Part shown: in pieces, positions 27,965 through 37,785 of the stretch
Position numbering within the stretch: the stretch's first letter is position 1
How the letters are laid out: each line of letters begins with the position of its first letter
Origin: Caryophanales bacterium UBA4682
GTDB lineage: Bacteria > Bacillota_I > Bacilli_A > RFN20 > CAG-288
Direction of reading: 5' to 3'
Length of the DNA stretch: 64,000 nucleotides
NCBI GenBank assembly: GCA_002404995.1
Contig: DHKY01000006.1
Span: forward strand, 1-64,000
Made by a program: the position numbers and the translations under genes
The notes under the pieces: model-generated
Seen by the model: only the letters and a program-made list of their open reading frames with translations
Told to the model about the DNA's origin: nothing
The model's database searches: none

Positions 27965-30472
27965 TTAGTTAATTTTAGCGGTCGGATTGCTACGGTCAAT
28001 TCCATCATCATCCGGAGTAATGTTGCTAACAGCATCCGGGTTGAATTTGACCTTCTTTTCGGCAGCCGGGGTGGTCTGGTTGATAGGTGCTTTTGCTAAA
28101 TTCTGCTGGACTTCCGGATTCTTACGGAACCTGACATGCAGAATTGTACGGACAACATCATTTGCAATATTGCTGTTCCTCTCATCAAACCTAGCAAAAC
28201 CTTCATTGGTATAAGCCTGAAGCGGATCAGTCTGAGCATAGGAACGGAGCCAGATTGCATCACGAAGCTTCGACATTGCGTCGATATGCTTCGTCCAGCG
28301 ACGATCGATGCAGTCAAGGCAGACGGTCTTTTCCGCAAAGTCACGCCTTTCCTGTGTCCAATCCTTGCTGTGTTCCTTATACCTCTTCTCTAGAACAGCA
28401 GAGAAGAGTTCGATGGCATCGTTGATATTAGCTTGGTCAAGAGCTTCAACATGAATGGTTGCAGGATCAATGGACAAAGCCTTAGCAGTGATTTCAGTTA
28501 ATTTCTTAGCATCGATAATCGTTTCCTGATCCTTAACATAGGTTGCTTGATTGCAAAGAGTCTTGCTAGTAAGGCGGAAATAGTCAGGCATTGTTTCGGA
28601 AATAGTCTTGCTATATAAGATATGGTCGCGACGATCGTACCTAATCTTACGTTGACGGGAAAGAACATCATCATAGTTCAGTAACTGTTTACGGGTATCA
28701 AAGTTCCTTCCTTCGACACGTTTCTGTGCAGAAGTGATGGCTTTTGACCTCCTTGCAGATTCAAAGGCTTCATCGCCAAGCTTCGCATAAAGATTCTTCC
28801 TCGACTGCGGAGCAAAGCGGACAAAGATTTCATCCTGCAGAGAGACATAGAACTTCGAATAACCAGGATCACCCTGACGGCCGGCACGGCCCTTGAGCTG
28901 GTTATCGATACGACGAGATTCGTTACGTTCAGTTGCAAGAACAGCAAGACCACCGATTTCCTTGACACCTTCGCCAAGCTTAATATCGGTACCACGGCCG
29001 GCCATGTTCGTAGCAATCGTGACAGCGTCTTTCTGTCCGGCTTTAGCGATAATAGCGGCTTCCTTCGCATTGTTCTTGGCATTCAAGACTTCATGCGGAA
29101 TTCCAAGAGCAGTCAGTTTCTGATCAACGATTTCGGATTTTTCGACAGAAGGAGTACCGATTAAGATTGGCTGTCCCTTTTCATGACGGGCAACGACCTC
29201 TTTGACAATAGCGTTGTACTTGGCTTCTTCTGTTCCGAAAATAGAATCCGCATCATCGATACGGGCAATCGGACGGTTGGTCGGAATAGTAACAACACGC
29301 CTGTTATAAACCTTGCGGAATTCTTCCTCTTCGGTCTTAGCCGTACCGGTCATACCCGCAAGCTTGTCATAAAGACGGAAGAAGTTCTGATAGGTAATCG
29401 TTGCCAAAGTAACAGTCTCCGGTTTGATTTCGACATGTTCCTTAGCCTGAAGTGCCTGCTGAAGACCATCCGAGTATTCACGGCCCTTCCTGACACGTCC
29501 GGTGAAGCCATCAATCAAAAGGATGTCTCCATCGCCAACCATGTATTCGACACCATTACGCCTGATGTAGTTTGCTTTCAGTGCCTGTTGGACACGATGG
29601 GTGAGGTCAGCCCATTGAGCATCGAAGAGGTTATCAATGCCGAAGGCTTTTTCAACTTTAGCAACACCACTATCGGTCAGCTTAGCGACCTTCTTTTCAA
29701 TATCGATGGTATAGTCGCGGTCTTTTCGTAAACTCTTAACAGCACGATCCGCTGTAACATAACTAGAAGCAGTGATTCCGCTACCACCAGAGATAATAAG
29801 CGGAGTACGGGATTCATCAATCAAAATGGAGTCTGCTTCATCGATGACGGCAAAATGGAGTCCGCCGTCTTTCGGAGAGCGGATAACACGGTTCTGAACA
29901 GACTTTGCCCTGTTGTCACGGAGGTAGTCGAAGCCGACTTCGGAGTTCGTGGTATAAGTGATATCGCACTTATAGGCATCCTGTTTCTGCTGTGTGGATA
30001 ATTCACGAAGGTTAACACCGACGGTAAGGCCTAAGAAACGATAGATGTTTCCCATCCATTCGGAGTCACGCTGAGCCAAGTATTCGTTGACAGTGACAAC
30101 ATGAGTACCTTTTCCCTCTAAGGCATTAAGATAAACAGCCCTAGTAGCAGTAAGGGTCTTACCTTCACCGGTACGCCTCTCTGCGACATCGCCTTCGTTT
30201 AAGACGGTAGCACCAAAGACCTGGACCGGATACGGGAACTGACCTAAAACACGACGTCCGGCTTCACGGGCAGTTGCAAATGCTTCCGGAAGAAGATCGT
30301 CGACAGTATAGCCATCAGCGAATTTCTTTTTCAGATAAGGCGTCCTTGCCTGAAGCTCGGAATCAGTTTTCTTTTTGAATTCCTCTTCATAGCTGAAAAC
30401 ACGGCTTGCCTTTTTCTGGATTTTCTTAAAGGCTCTGGCATCAATACGGAATAGTTTATCGAGAAAGCTCAT
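27965..30472 (-). CDS. secA: preprotein translocase ATPase SecA
   Basis: An 835-residue SecA that drives export through SecYEG. It has Walker A AEMRTGEGKT (Met encoded by AGG at 30176-30178), HVVTVNEYLAQRD, DEADSILIDESRTPL, KLAGMTGTAKTEEEE and GRAGRQGDPG. FDYLRDNMAKS and YNMRVV carry AGG at Met sites, while GRAGRQ arginines are CGT. The protein ends NPTAKIN without the Cys-rich zinc-binding tail that many SecA proteins use to bind SecB. AAAGGAG precedes the start. It is the first gene of the secA-prfB-yitT operon. Confidence 0.97.
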   Translation of the reverse strand: MSFLDKLFRIDARAFKKIQKKASRVFSYEEEFKKKTDSELQARTPYLKKKFADGYTVDDLLPEAFATAREAGRRVLGQFPYPVQVFGATVLNEGDVAERRTGEGKTLTATRAVYLNALEGKGTHVVTVNEYLAQRDSEWMGNIYRFLGLTVGVNLRELSTQQKQDAYKCDITYTTNSEVGFDYLRDNRAKSVQNRVIRSPKDGGLHFAVIDEADSILIDESRTPLIISGGSGITASSYVTADRAVKSLRKDRDYTIDIEKKVAKLTDSGVAKVEKAFGIDNLFDAQWADLTHRVQQALKANYIRRNGVEYMVGDGDILLIDGFTGRVRKGREYSDGLQQALQAKEHVEIKPETVTLATITYQNFFRLYDKLAGMTGTAKTEEEEFRKVYNRRVVTIPTNRPIARIDDADSIFGTEEAKYNAIVKEVVARHEKGQPILIGTPSVEKSEIVDQKLTALGIPHEVLNAKNNAKEAAIIAKAGQKDAVTIATNMAGRGTDIKLGEGVKEIGGLAVLATERNESRRIDNQLKGRAGRQGDPGYSKFYVSLQDEIFVRFAPQSRKNLYAKLGDEAFESARRSKAITSAQKRVEGRNFDTRKQLLNYDDVLSRQRKIRYDRRDHILYSKTISETMPDYFRLTSKTLCNQATYVKDQETIIDAKKLTEITAKALSIDPATIHVEALDQANINDAIELFSAVLEKRYKEHSKDWTQERRDFAEKTVCLDCIDRRWTKHIDAMSKLRDAIWLRSYAQTDPLQAYTNEGFARFDERNSNIANDVVRTILHVRFRKNPEVQQNLAKAPINQTTPAAEKKVKFNPDAVSNITPDDDGIDRSNPTAKIN

Positions 30473-30732
30473 TGTTGTCTCCTTTGGTTCCTATGAATCA
30501 CACACGAAGAAAAAAGTATTTAAAAAAGAGGCTTTTTCTTCAACCTTGTTTAATATATCATTTTTAGTCTTTAAATAGAATAAGAACTAGTAAAAGAGAT
30601 ATTTGACTTTTTTTAATATCCTTTGCCTGAAAAGCTTCTTTGCATGTTCTATCTGCACTATCAGAAACAAAATCTGAGAAAGGCAGAGAAAGCGAAAAAT
30701 TTCCTCGAATATATCAAGCAATTACATCCAGA
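30473..30732. other. intergenic region upstream of secA
   Basis: Holds the secA leader and an AT-rich stretch. A short open frame on the plus strand (from 30623) has no ribosome-binding site and runs into the opposite-strand esterase gene, so it is not called. Confidence 0.4.
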
Positions 30733-30758
30733 AAAAAGCGATGCACAAGTCAGCATCG
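30733..30758 (-). terminator. terminator of the carbohydrate locus
   Basis: Stem CGATGC/GCATCG (30739-30744 with 30753-30758) followed on the minus strand by CTTTTTTC, just past the esterase gene. Confidence 0.75.
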
Positions 30759-30773
30759 TTTTCTGCTATTTTT

Positions 30774-31598
30774 TCAATCAAGAACTTGATCCAGAAACAA
30801 TACGCACTCATCAAACCAGGAAGAAACCTCCTCCCTGTCTTTTTCATGTCCCTTAATATCATAGTTCAGAAATTTTTTCCCCAAAGACAACCCATGGCCT
30901 AGATGCGGATAAAGAATACAGCAATGTTCAACCGATGCTTTGTTAAGAGCCCTATCCATCCTCTTAGAATTCACGACAGGAACGACATTGTCTTCCTCCG
31001 TAGCCCATAGAAATGTAGGCGGATAGTCTTTTGTAATATGCTTCTCGATTGATAGTTTTTCCCGGAGATATGGATCTCCCCCGGTAATAACCTTCCTCGT
31101 CGGAAGATGAGTCCATTTATCCCTTGTAATCACCGGATAAGATAGAACAAGTGCATTGACATGCACCTGATGATTTTCAATTCCAAGATAGGCTTTCCTT
31201 GACTCATCATCCCAAAGGGAACAATAGCTTCCAGCAAGATGGCCACCTGCCGAAAAACCAATCCTTGCTATTTTTTCTTTATTGATATGCAAGTCAGCTG
31301 CATGCTCCTGAAGATAATCAATGCAAGCAAAGAGCTCTAGATACGGAGTCGGGAACTGTCGGCCGGTGCTATACCAAAGGACAAAGGAACAATATCCCTC
31401 AGAAACAAACCGGCAGGCTATCGGATCCGCTTCACGATGTGAACAGAAACTATAGCCGCCGCCGGGAAGAACAACCATTGCTCTTGTTAATGGCTGCTGT
31501 TTCCTCTCAAAGTCAAAATAAGTAGGCTGGAACACTTCTAGCACTGGGTCAGTATCCAAAGGATATAATTGATTAAGATGAATTAGTCTATGGTTCAT
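30774..31598 (-). CDS. alpha/beta hydrolase, carbohydrate esterase-like
   Basis: A 274-residue cytoplasmic hydrolase without signal peptide. It has the oxyanion-hole PGGGYSF, the nucleophile elbow GFSAGGH (Ser near residue 115), an acidic segment EEDNVVPV and the catalytic His in HLGHGLSL. These are features of BD-FAE/acetylxylan-esterase-like enzymes. At the end of a glycoside-hydrolase locus it probably removes acyl groups from imported oligosaccharides. The substrate is an inference from context. Confidence 0.75.
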   Translation of the reverse strand: MNHRLIHLNQLYPLDTDPVLEVFQPTYFDFERKQQPLTRAMVVLPGGGYSFCSHREADPIACRFVSEGYCSFVLWYSTGRQFPTPYLELFACIDYLQEHAADLHINKEKIARIGFSAGGHLAGSYCSLWDDESRKAYLGIENHQVHVNALVLSYPVITRDKWTHLPTRKVITGGDPYLREKLSIEKHITKDYPPTFLWATEEDNVVPVVNSKRMDRALNKASVEHCCILYPHLGHGLSLGKKFLNYDIKGHEKDREEVSSWFDECVLFLDQVLD

Positions 31599-31648
31599 GG
31601 TTTACAGGCACTTTTTATCATCTAGAATAATTTGCTTTAACTAACTAT

Positions 31649-33187
31649 CTAAAGAATTGTCTTTTTCGTTTCTTTATCGAAGAAATGGATTTTATTCTGT
31701 TTGAAAGTTATCCATGCTGTCTTCTCTTCGGGGGAAATGGAGTCCGCTTCACACTTTGCTGTCAGATTTGCCCCACAGAAAGAGAAATGAATCAGAAGTT
31801 CACTGCCAAGAAGTTCTGAAACATCGATAGAGATCGGATAGCTTCCTTTGTCCGAAGAAATCTGAATATCTTCCGGACGAATACCTAGGATGACTTTCTT
31901 GCCGTTATAGGCCTTTAAAGCTTCTATCCTTTCTGCATCAACTTGTTCTTCACCACCATCATGGATGATTTTTCCATCCTGATAAAGAACTTCGATAAAG
32001 TTCCTTGCAGGAGCTCCGATAAAACCGGCAACAAATTTGTTCACCGGATGAGAATAGATTTCCTTTGGAGTTCCGACCTGCTGGATATAGCCGTCTTTCC
32101 TGACCACGATTTTATCTGCCCTTGTCCTTGCTTCTGTCTGATCATGGGTGACATAAATCGTCGTCGCATTTATTTTCTTATGTAGCTTAATGATTTCGCT
32201 TCGCCTGGAAACACGGAGCTTTGCATCAAGATTGGAAAGAGGTTCATCCATCAGGAAGACTTTAGCATTGCGGACAATTGCACGTCCTAAGGCAACACGT
32301 TGCCGCTGACCGCCAGAAAGTTCCCGTGGTTTTCGTCCAAGATAATTCTCGATATCAAGGATCTTTGCGGCCTGATGAATCCGTTCCTTGATTTCATTTT
32401 TGTTCCTATGTTTGAGTTTATATACCGGACTAGGAATCGTCTGTGCTTCTTTTAACTGTTCTTCTTTCCTGGAAATAATATCCTCTGGGCTATTGTTCTT
32501 TTTCAGCTTGCTAATCTCTTTGGAAAGCTGAGCGATTCTTTTCTTATCAATGGCGGTGCAGATTTTTGCATTGGTCTTAGCCTGTTTGAATTCATCCTGA
32601 ACAATATCAATCTGATCCTGAAGATGATTGCATTCCTCAACTAATTGTGAAAAGCCCGCAAGTTTTTGCTCATACTTATCCCTCTTGGATGGATTAGGTT
32701 CCTTGTTCTTGCTTTTTTCGAAACGGACATATTCGTTATATTCGTTCTTAATATCTTCCAGTTTTTTCTTTTTCTGAAGTTTTTTATCTAAAACATCATA
32801 GAGCGCATCAAGCTTTCTGTTGATTTCCTTAAGACGGTTTTTATCTTCCTCTTCAAAAACCGGGAAAGGAAATTTCTTGATTTTTAGGGAAAAAGCCCTG
32901 TTATCAAAGACAGTCCTATGGGGATAAAGGGCATAGGTTTGGAAAACCATTGCAATCCCTCTGTCTTTTGGAGGTACATAATTACAGAAAACACCGTCAA
33001 TATATAATTCACCCGTCGTGATTTCCTCAAGTCCAGCAATCCTTCGCAGTGTTGTCGATTTTCCGCATCCGGACGGACCGACAAAGACCGTGAACTCCTT
33101 GTCTTTAATATCCAAGTTGAAGTCATGGACAGCCTGCACCTTATTATCGTAGATCTTATTGACATTAATGAGCTTTACGTCTGCCAT
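31649..33187 (-). CDS. MsmX/UgpC-type sugar ABC ATPase with ~155-residue insert
   Basis: A 512-residue ATPase, against about 370 for the family. Walker A GPSGCGKST, Q-loop FQTYALYPHMTVFDNMAF, signature LSGGQRQR (near 289), THDQTEAMTMADKIVVMKDG and a C-terminal TOBE region. Between Q-loop and signature lies a Lys/Glu-rich, probably coiled-coil insert. AGG codons at 32126-32128, 32120-32122 and 32099-32101 fall at three invariant Met positions. The start at 33187 follows GGAGG. Such ATPases serve LplABC-type importers that lack their own ATPase, so it likely powers the 42.4-46 kb importer. Confidence 0.9.
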   Translation of the reverse strand: MADVKLINVNKIYDNKVQAVHDFNLDIKDKEFTVFVGPSGCGKSTTLRRIAGLEEITTGELYIDGVFCNYVPPKDRGIAMVFQTYALYPHRTVFDNRAFSLKIKKFPFPVFEEEDKNRLKEINRKLDALYDVLDKKLQKKKKLEDIKNEYNEYVRFEKSKNKEPNPSKRDKYEQKLAGFSQLVEECNHLQDQIDIVQDEFKQAKTNAKICTAIDKKRIAQLSKEISKLKKNNSPEDIISRKEEQLKEAQTIPSPVYKLKHRNKNEIKERIHQAAKILDIENYLGRKPRELSGGQRQRVALGRAIVRNAKVFLMDEPLSNLDAKLRVSRRSEIIKLHKKINATTIYVTHDQTEARTRADKIVVRKDGYIQQVGTPKEIYSHPVNKFVAGFIGAPARNFIEVLYQDGKIIHDGGEEQVDAERIEALKAYNGKKVILGIRPEDIQISSDKGSYPISIDVSELLGSELLIHFSFCGANLTAKCEADSISPEEKTAWITFKQNKIHFFDKETKKTIL

Positions 33188-34256
33188 CTGTTTTTTCCTC
33201 CGTTTGATTTTCGACACGCTTTGCGTGATAAGTCGCCGTTATCAGATCAGCATAAGATTGATGGGATTTACTACAAGAGAGGACAAAAAGATTGATTAAA
33301 GCGAAAATCGTAAGGGTAAATCCTACGGTTGCTAGCGGGAGAGAGAAAGAACCAATCTTCAGCAAAGGAACCTTGCATGCGTTCTCTACACCAGTAACAA
33401 GGGCAAGAACATAGAAAGGAATGTAGCAATCAAGAATAAGATTGACAAGAAACCGAATCAGTGTCTGCCACCAAGCTGGGCGAAAATTGCCGTTTTTTCT
33501 TCGGATGTCAGAATGAAGAAGAAGATTTCCCCTTGTCCGTTGCTTGCAGGAAAGAGGCAGGATAAATTCAAAGAGAATCCTTACAATCAGATAAGAGCAG
33601 AGTGCCGGTATTCCTAAACCCAATCCCTGCAGTAGGACCGATTGATTGAACTGATTCACTAATGAAGTGATGATTGGTCCTTTCTTTTCTTTCTCTACGG
33701 CATTGAACCAGGCTTTCGAGAAAAAATCAGAAAATGAATTATATGTTTTCTTGTTCGAATCCGTCATCTTTCCATCAAAATAAGAAGACAGCTTTTCCTT
33801 CACTTCAAGTTTGAGATATCCTAGGCTTTCCCTATCCTTTGCTTCATAGAACGAATCTTCGTTTCCAACAAGAAGAATCTGATGATTGAATTCATTGACT
33901 GACCTAGATTTATCAAAGCTGATGTAATAATAAGCAAGAGGATCAAGATAACTACCATCTGCATCTTTCATTTCCCCAGCAAGCTGGTTCTGAACATAGT
34001 TTTTGAAAATTTCATCCACTTCCCTTGCATTACCATCTTTATCTTTGCAATAAAGGTGGGTATCATACCTATGATTATAGATTTCACCGGTAAGTTTCTT
34101 CTGGTGTAGGACTTCCTGATCAAAACCCACCATTTTCTTTCCAATCCCGATTCCTCCCACTAAATAGAGGAAAAGAGTAAAAAGAAAAACAAGGCCAAGA
34201 TTAATCCTTCCTGTCAGATATCTTTTTCCGATGGTCAGCTTTTCATAATTTTCCAT
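33165..34256 (-). CDS. RDD-like membrane protein
   Basis: About 363 residues. A first helix (about 20-40) is followed by an extracytoplasmic domain of ~160 residues and three or four more helices. The C-terminal part has features of RDD proteins (KRYLTGRINLG near the start, NFRPAWWQTLIRFLVNL later). The start is placed at the eighth codon after TATAAT (34276-34281), where GTGAGG gives a ribosome-binding site; ATGs at 34277 and 34271 overlap or hug the promoter. Function unknown. It overlaps the ATPase start by 23 bases. Confidence 0.55.
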   Translation of the reverse strand: MENYEKLTIGKRYLTGRINLGLVFLFTLFLYLVGGIGIGKKMVGFDQEVLHQKKLTGEIYNHRYDTHLYCKDKDGNAREVDEIFKNYVQNQLAGEMKDADGSYLDPLAYYYISFDKSRSVNEFNHQILLVGNEDSFYEAKDRESLGYLKLEVKEKLSSYFDGKMTDSNKKTYNSFSDFFSKAWFNAVEKEKKGPIITSLVNQFNQSVLLQGLGLGIPALCSYLIVRILFEFILPLSCKQRTRGNLLLHSDIRRKNGNFRPAWWQTLIRFLVNLILDCYIPFYVLALVTGVENACKVPLLKIGSFSLPLATVGFTLTIFALINLFVLSCSKSHQSYADLITATYHAKRVENQTEEKTDGRRKAH

Positions 34257-34334
34257 GGCATACCTCACCATTTCCATTATAGGAAACCGGTTACATACAT
34301 GAAATTGTGAAAAACATAGGTCAATACTCTTTTT

Positions 34335-35837
34335 TTACCTTTTACGGAAAACAGGGATACGATTCAGCGGAACTTCAATCTGATATGTTCCTTTCGAATA
34401 TTGTTTTCCGGTTTCATCCACCCAGATTCCATCGGGAATCACCACTTCTCTGCTTGTTCCTTCCTGCACCATTGGCGCAACAAGAAAATCCTCCGTCAAA
34501 ACGAATTCGTCTTTAATCGAATCATATACTGAACCTGGGTAAAAATAATTCAAAGGCTTTACAATCGGTTCTCCTGTCTCTTTAGACTGTTTGGCTAAAG
34601 AAACGATAAGGCCGGAATTTTTAAGATGGATATCTACGGCTTTTTTTACTGCCTCTAAATGTTCTTCATCCAATTTTTTATAAGGCATAAGAGAAAACTG
34701 CCTCCTAGGCCTATATGCAGCGGCCTGGGCATAGCGGACAAAAAGGTCCTGCGAAAACACAAAATCCGGTTTGGTAAAATCTAAAAGCCTACCTCCTCCG
34801 ATCCTATCTGGACAGAAGTAAGGATAGCCAAGCAAGCCTTCCCTGATTCCATCAGGTATCAATGTGTTGATGCCATCCTCGTTCCAGGAATGGTTTTTAT
34901 CTCTCAGACGATGGGCAACTCCTTTCAGATTATTATTAAAAGCAACACGGAGTTCGGAAAGAGGAAATTTCTCACCAAGAGCCGCATATTCCTTAGCCTG
35001 CCTTGAACGTTCGATTCCATGGAATTCAAAATCATCTGGATAATATTCCGGATCTCCGGCATCAAGCTTAAAGCCATCAATTCCGTATTTTTCCTTAAGG
35101 AAAGAAAGTGACGCTAGAAACGCACTTCTTGCTTCGGGAAGAGTCCTGTCATAGACAGCAGAATAGCCATTCCACCAATGAGAGATACCGGTGTCTCCTT
35201 TTTTATTCCGGAAAAAGAGAGATTCCTGCGAACGGAACCGAGCACTGTCCGGAGAAACAAACGGACAGCACCAAAGCATGACAAGGAAACCCCTCTGATG
35301 AAGCTTCTCAACCCTCTTTCCCGGGTTTTTGAACTTACTAGGATCAAAGTCCCATTCTCCATAGTCCTTGCACCAACAGTCATCAATCCTAAGAATTCCG
35401 GCAGGATAGCCATGTTCAAGAATCGATGATGCATACTGGAGAACTTTTTCTTCCGTGCAATCCCATCCCCTTTCAATCCAGGTATTGTATTGAATCCTGG
35501 TGAACCTTCTCTCATCTGGAATGCGATGGTCGGAATGGAAAAAGTCTCTGATTAGACCTTGGTGAGCGGACTTCAGCGTCTGTCCGTTTTCCTTAACCAG
35601 AATATCCTTTCCTTCGAGTGTCCTAATTCCTTTTTTCACAAGGATATGGAAGGGATAGTCACTATAGATATACTTTCCCCTTGTCGAAAGAAGAACAGAA
35701 CTCGCCTGATTTCCGCTATGATAGGTTCTCAAATCAAATTCATAGCTACTGGATTGAGTCAACGGAAAACGAACGCCTTCATTACAGGCCAGGCCATAAT
35801 AGGATTCTCCTTGCCGAATCTGTATCTCAATTGTCAT
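34335..35837 (-). CDS. glycoside hydrolase family 31
   Basis: A 500-residue cytoplasmic glycosidase. The nucleophile motif is DGFKLDAGDPE (Asp near 255), the upstream LRIDDCWCKDYGEWDFD and the YPYFCPDRIGGG region match the MYORG-like branch of GH31, members of which include alpha-galactosidases and other exo-alpha-glycosidases. There is no signal peptide, so it acts on imported sugars. It follows the GH3 gene by one base. The exact linkage cannot be told. Confidence 0.82.
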   Translation of the reverse strand: MTIEIQIRQGESYYGLACNEGVRFPLTQSSSYEFDLRTYHSGNQASSVLLSTRGKYIYSDYPFHILVKKGIRTLEGKDILVKENGQTLKSAHQGLIRDFFHSDHRIPDERRFTRIQYNTWIERGWDCTEEKVLQYASSILEHGYPAGILRIDDCWCKDYGEWDFDPSKFKNPGKRVEKLHQRGFLVMLWCCPFVSPDSARFRSQESLFFRNKKGDTGISHWWNGYSAVYDRTLPEARSAFLASLSFLKEKYGIDGFKLDAGDPEYYPDDFEFHGIERSRQAKEYAALGEKFPLSELRVAFNNNLKGVAHRLRDKNHSWNEDGINTLIPDGIREGLLGYPYFCPDRIGGGRLLDFTKPDFVFSQDLFVRYAQAAAYRPRRQFSLMPYKKLDEEHLEAVKKAVDIHLKNSGLIVSLAKQSKETGEPIVKPLNYFYPGSVYDSIKDEFVLTEDFLVAPMVQEGTSREVVIPDGIWVDETGKQYSKGTYQIEVPLNRIPVFRKR

Positions 35838-35838
35838 A

Positions 35839-37785
35839 TTAATATCTTGAATATCCTTCCCATTTTGCTACCTGAATATTGATTTTCTTACTCAGAACAA
35901 TATCGTTGGCATTGCGGCCAATCTGAATCTCATAACTTCCTGGTTCAAGATAATAACGATGAAGATTAACAGAATAGTACCTGAAATCTTCTTTAGAGAG
36001 AGAAAAGACGACTTCTTTTGTTTCGTGTGGAAGTATACTTACTTTTTTAAAGGCCTTCAATTCACGAGTAGGGCGGGAAACAGACGGAAAGACTTCCCGG
36101 ATATAAAGCTGGACAACTTCTTTTCCTGGCCTATCCGAATCATTACGGATTAGCACTTTGACTTGATAGTTATCATTTACCTCAAGAGATAAATAACAGA
36201 CATTTAGATAGGAAAGTCCGTATCCAAACGGATACAGAACCGGAATTTCTTCACTGCAATAATAACGATATCCGACAAGTACTCCATCTGTATAACGTTC
36301 CCTGAAGGAATTCCCAACCTTTCCTTTCGTGTAGGTGTCTTCTAAAGAAAGAGGATAGGATTCCGCTAGACGTCCGCTCGGTGATACTTTGCCAAGAAGA
36401 ATTTCAGCAAGTGCCGGATAAATCCTTTCACCAGCATAGCCAATTTGAAGGATTGCTTTTACTTTGCTCTGAACAACAGAAAGATCAACCGCAGACCCGG
36501 ACTGAACGACTAAGACAATATTCGGATTGATTCTTGCTACTTTATCAATCAGATCAAGATAGGCCTGGTTAAGAGATAAGCTTGTCCGATCGGTCTCTTC
36601 TTTTTCCTCGAGAATCGTATCTGCCACTCCAAGGATAACCACATCAGCAGAATACGCCTTTTCCCTAGCAATCTTAAATCCAAAAGGAGTTACCAAGGAA
36701 TAACGCATCCTATAAGCCTGTTCGTAGGAATAGTTATGGCTTTGATCAATATCCGTTAGAGCATTCAATAAGCTTTTTACTTCATTCTTAGGAGTAATCT
36801 GAGAAGAACCGCCGCCACCAAGAATCGGATGATCCAGTATGGACCCCAAAAGAAGAATATTCTTCTTCAGCGGAGATAAAGGGAGAATCCCTTCCTCGTT
36901 CTTCAGAAGGACGATTCCAGAAAGACATGCTTCTTTCATGACCTGATATTGATTCGCTTTTTCTGTCGGTTCATTCCTGTTTACTTGATTTGCAAAATGA
37001 TCAATCCGATTCAAGGAAGCGTCAATCTCCTTGTCTGAAAGATATCCATCCCGATATCCTTCTTCCAGCTGACTAGAAAAAGAAGGATTGTAAGGAAAGG
37101 CTACATCAATTCCTGCTTTCAGGGAAATCGCCCGATTTCGGACAGCTCCCCAATCCGAAATAATAAGTCCTTGATAGGAAAACTCCTGTCGAAGAACCTC
37201 TTTCAGAAGATAGGAATTCTCACTGGCAAGAATTCCGTTCACCGGATTATAGGAACACATCAAAGCATAGGGATGGGCTTTCAGAGCGATTTCAAACGGA
37301 CGGAAGTAGATTTCGTGAAGTGTCCGTTCATCCACTTCGCTGCTCTGAAAAAAGCGATCATACTCCCGATTATTACAGGAAAAATGCTTCAAAGCACAAC
37401 CGACATGATGTCTTTGTACTCCCTGGATATAGGAATACCCGAGCCGGCCGGAAAGATAAGGATCTTCAGAAAAATATTCAAAGTTTCTACCGCAAAGAGG
37501 AGTCCGTTTAATATTGACTCCCGGTCCTAAAAGGAGAGAAATCCCTTTTTCCCGGCATTCCTGGCCAAGACAATATCCAATTTTTTCGACAATTTCCTCA
37601 TCAAATGTGTTTCCCAGAAAAGATAAGGTGGGATAGGCATCGCTTTCCTTAGCAATCTGATATCCGTTCTGTTCTTTTATGACCTCACGAATTCCGTTCG
37701 GTCCATCACTGCAGCGATATAAATTGCCTTTGCTATCCTTAATATCCCAGGAACCAAAAGAAGTCAAATGTTCCCTTTTATTCAT
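35839..37785 (-). CDS. glycoside hydrolase family 3 beta-glycosidase
   Basis: A 648-residue enzyme with the GH3 N-domain motif GPGVNIKRTPLCGRNFEYF, KHFSCNN and the nucleophile in GLIISDWGAV (Asp near 211). The C-domain has VQSGSAVDL and YPFGYGLSY, and a fibronectin-III-like domain ends the protein. It likely removes terminal beta-linked glucose or xylose from imported oligosaccharides. The start at 37785 has GAGGGTGG upstream and overlaps the end of the GH37 gene. No signal peptide. Confidence 0.92.
   Translation of the reverse strand: MNKREHLTSFGSWDIKDSKGNLYRCSDGPNGIREVIKEQNGYQIAKESDAYPTLSFLGNTFDEEIVEKIGYCLGQECREKGISLLLGPGVNIKRTPLCGRNFEYFSEDPYLSGRLGYSYIQGVQRHHVGCALKHFSCNNREYDRFFQSSEVDERTLHEIYFRPFEIALKAHPYALMCSYNPVNGILASENSYLLKEVLRQEFSYQGLIISDWGAVRNRAISLKAGIDVAFPYNPSFSSQLEEGYRDGYLSDKEIDASLNRIDHFANQVNRNEPTEKANQYQVMKEACLSGIVLLKNEEGILPLSPLKKNILLLGSILDHPILGGGGSSQITPKNEVKSLLNALTDIDQSHNYSYEQAYRMRYSLVTPFGFKIAREKAYSADVVILGVADTILEEKEETDRTSLSLNQAYLDLIDKVARINPNIVLVVQSGSAVDLSVVQSKVKAILQIGYAGERIYPALAEILLGKVSPSGRLAESYPLSLEDTYTKGKVGNSFRERYTDGVLVGYRYYCSEEIPVLYPFGYGLSYLNVCYLSLEVNDNYQVKVLIRNDSDRPGKEVVQLYIREVFPSVSRPTRELKAFKKVSILPHETKEVVFSLSKEDFRYYSVNLHRYYLEPGSYEIQIGRNANDIVLSKKINIQVAKWEGYSRY

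Noticed and set aside
30623..30856. Plus-strand 77-codon frame
   Set aside because: No start signal, runs through the terminator and into the opposite-strand esterase gene.
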